A DNA stretch of 6,912 nucleotides from Actinomycetota bacterium. GTDB taxonomy: Bacteria; Actinomycetota; CADDZG01; JAHWKV01. Positions 6,383 through 6,912 of this stretch are shown piece after piece. Numbering within the stretch: position 1 is the stretch's first letter; the number at the start of each line of letters is the position of its first letter. A program made the position numbers and the translations under genes. The notes under the pieces are model-generated. The model ran no database searches and was not told where the DNA came from. It saw only the letters and a program-made list of their open reading frames with translations. The DNA lies in the NCBI GenBank assembly GCA_019347725.1, contig JAHWKV010000049.1, positions 1-6,912 of the forward strand. The letters are read 5' to 3'.

Positions 6383-6912
6383 CCTGCGACGTAAAGCTTG
6401 ACCTGGGGGCTCACCTGACCCAAAAGGTAGCTGCAGGGCGGAAGTTGGTGGTGCCGTACATGACTTGCGGGCTGCCGACGCCCGACGAGTTCGTGTCAAC
6501 CTATCAGCGGCTCTCGGAGTATGCCGACGCTATCGAGGTGGGTATGGCCTTCTCGGATCCCGTAATGGATGGACCGGTCATTCAGGAGGCGTCGGCCAGG
6601 GCTCTGGAGTTCGGAATGACGGTGGCCGGCTGCTTCGAGGCAATAGCCTTGGCCCGCCGTTCTTCCGGGGTGCCGGCTGTAGTGATGACCTACTTCAATT
6701 TGATCCACTCGCGCGGCCTGGAGCGGTTCGCCGACGAAGCCCGGTCCGCCGGGGTCTCGGGTCTGATAGTGCCGGACCTTCCGTACGAGGAGTGCTCGCA
6801 GTTTCGCTCGGTCTTGTCGGAGCGTTCTATGGCCCTCATCCAGCTGGTGGCGCCTACTACCTCTGCGCAGCGCGCTTCAATGCTGGCCGCATCTTCTGCG
6901 GGTTGGGTCTAC
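6379..6912 (+). CDS. trpA: Tryptophan synthase alpha chain, N-terminal part
   Basis: TrpA cleaves indole-3-glycerol phosphate to indole and glyceraldehyde 3-phosphate and passes indole to TrpB through the shared tunnel. The window end cuts it at 178 codons of an expected 260 or so. Visible motifs are LVVPYMTCGLPTPDEF (23-38), DAIEVGMAFSDPVMDGP (51-67), IQEASARALEFG (69-80), VVMTYFNLIHSRGLERF (100-116), GLIVPDLPYEEC (127-138) and LIQLVAPTTSAQR (153-165). The catalytic Glu of the IEVG motif (E54) and the Asp of MDGP (D65) are both present. The common PFSDP reads AFSDP here. The only plausible start is a TTG at 6379 that overlaps the trpB TGA as TTGA, with GGGAAG about 7 nt upstream. The frame is closed by a TAA at 6343 and holds no other start codon before the conserved part. 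Tight coupling to trpB suits the fixed alpha-beta complex. Confidence 0.94.
   Translation, partial: MTCDVKLDLGAHLTQKVAAGRKLVVPYMTCGLPTPDEFVSTYQRLSEYADAIEVGMAFSDPVMDGPVIQEASARALEFGMTVAGCFEAIALARRSSGVPAVVMTYFNLIHSRGLERFADEARSAGVSGLIVPDLPYEECSQFRSVLSERSMALIQLVAPTTSAQRASMLAASSAGWVY

Noticed and set aside
5699..6499. Long minus-strand reading frame (266 codons) opposite trpB and the start of trpA
   Set aside because: The translation has no family features, and the plus strand encodes highly conserved TrpB and TrpA motifs over the same bases.

Overview
The window reads as a high-GC, gene-dense stretch of bacterial chromosome carrying housekeeping biosynthesis genes for NAD, histidine and tryptophan. 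The gene set and order (hisI, trpE, a small membrane protein gene, trpC, trpB, trpA, with nadA/nadC and an LprG-like lipoprotein next door) resemble the his/trp/nad region of Actinomycetota such as Mycobacterium. The nad genes are arranged differently, and several residues are unusual, so a less-studied actinobacterial lineage is likely. The class cannot be fixed from this window.

Layout. Minus strand, bases 1-1155: nadC (quinolinate phosphoribosyltransferase), followed 22 bp downstream by the start of a lipoprotein gene that runs off the left edge. A 44-bp divergent intergenic region (1156-1199) holds two short dyads and candidate promoters. Plus strand from 1200 to the end: nadA, hisI (4-bp overlap), an 86-bp gap with a strong GC-rich hairpin, trpE, a 65-bp gap with several dyads and a possible promoter, a gene for an 87-residue single-pass membrane protein, trpC (overlapping it), trpB (almost contiguous), and trpA (overlapping the trpB stop and cut off by the window end). 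No stretch over 100 bp is left without a gene.

Function. NadA makes quinolinate from iminoaspartate and dihydroxyacetone phosphate, and NadC converts it to nicotinate mononucleotide. The iminoaspartate-forming enzyme (usually NadB) is not encoded here. HisI carries out the third step of histidine synthesis. TrpE, TrpC, TrpB and TrpA cover anthranilate synthesis, indole-glycerol phosphate formation and the tryptophan synthase steps. TrpG, TrpD and TrpF are not encoded here, so they must lie elsewhere or, for TrpF, may be replaced by a bifunctional HisA/PriA as in other actinobacteria.

The window is mostly ordinary. I see no mobile element, CRISPR array, RNA gene or defence system. The parts most worth a second look are the unrecognised small membrane protein inside the trp cluster, atypical residues in conserved active-site loops of TrpB, a perfect 13-bp dyad at the nadA start, and the structured, Shine-Dalgarno-poor leaders of trpE and of the small gene.
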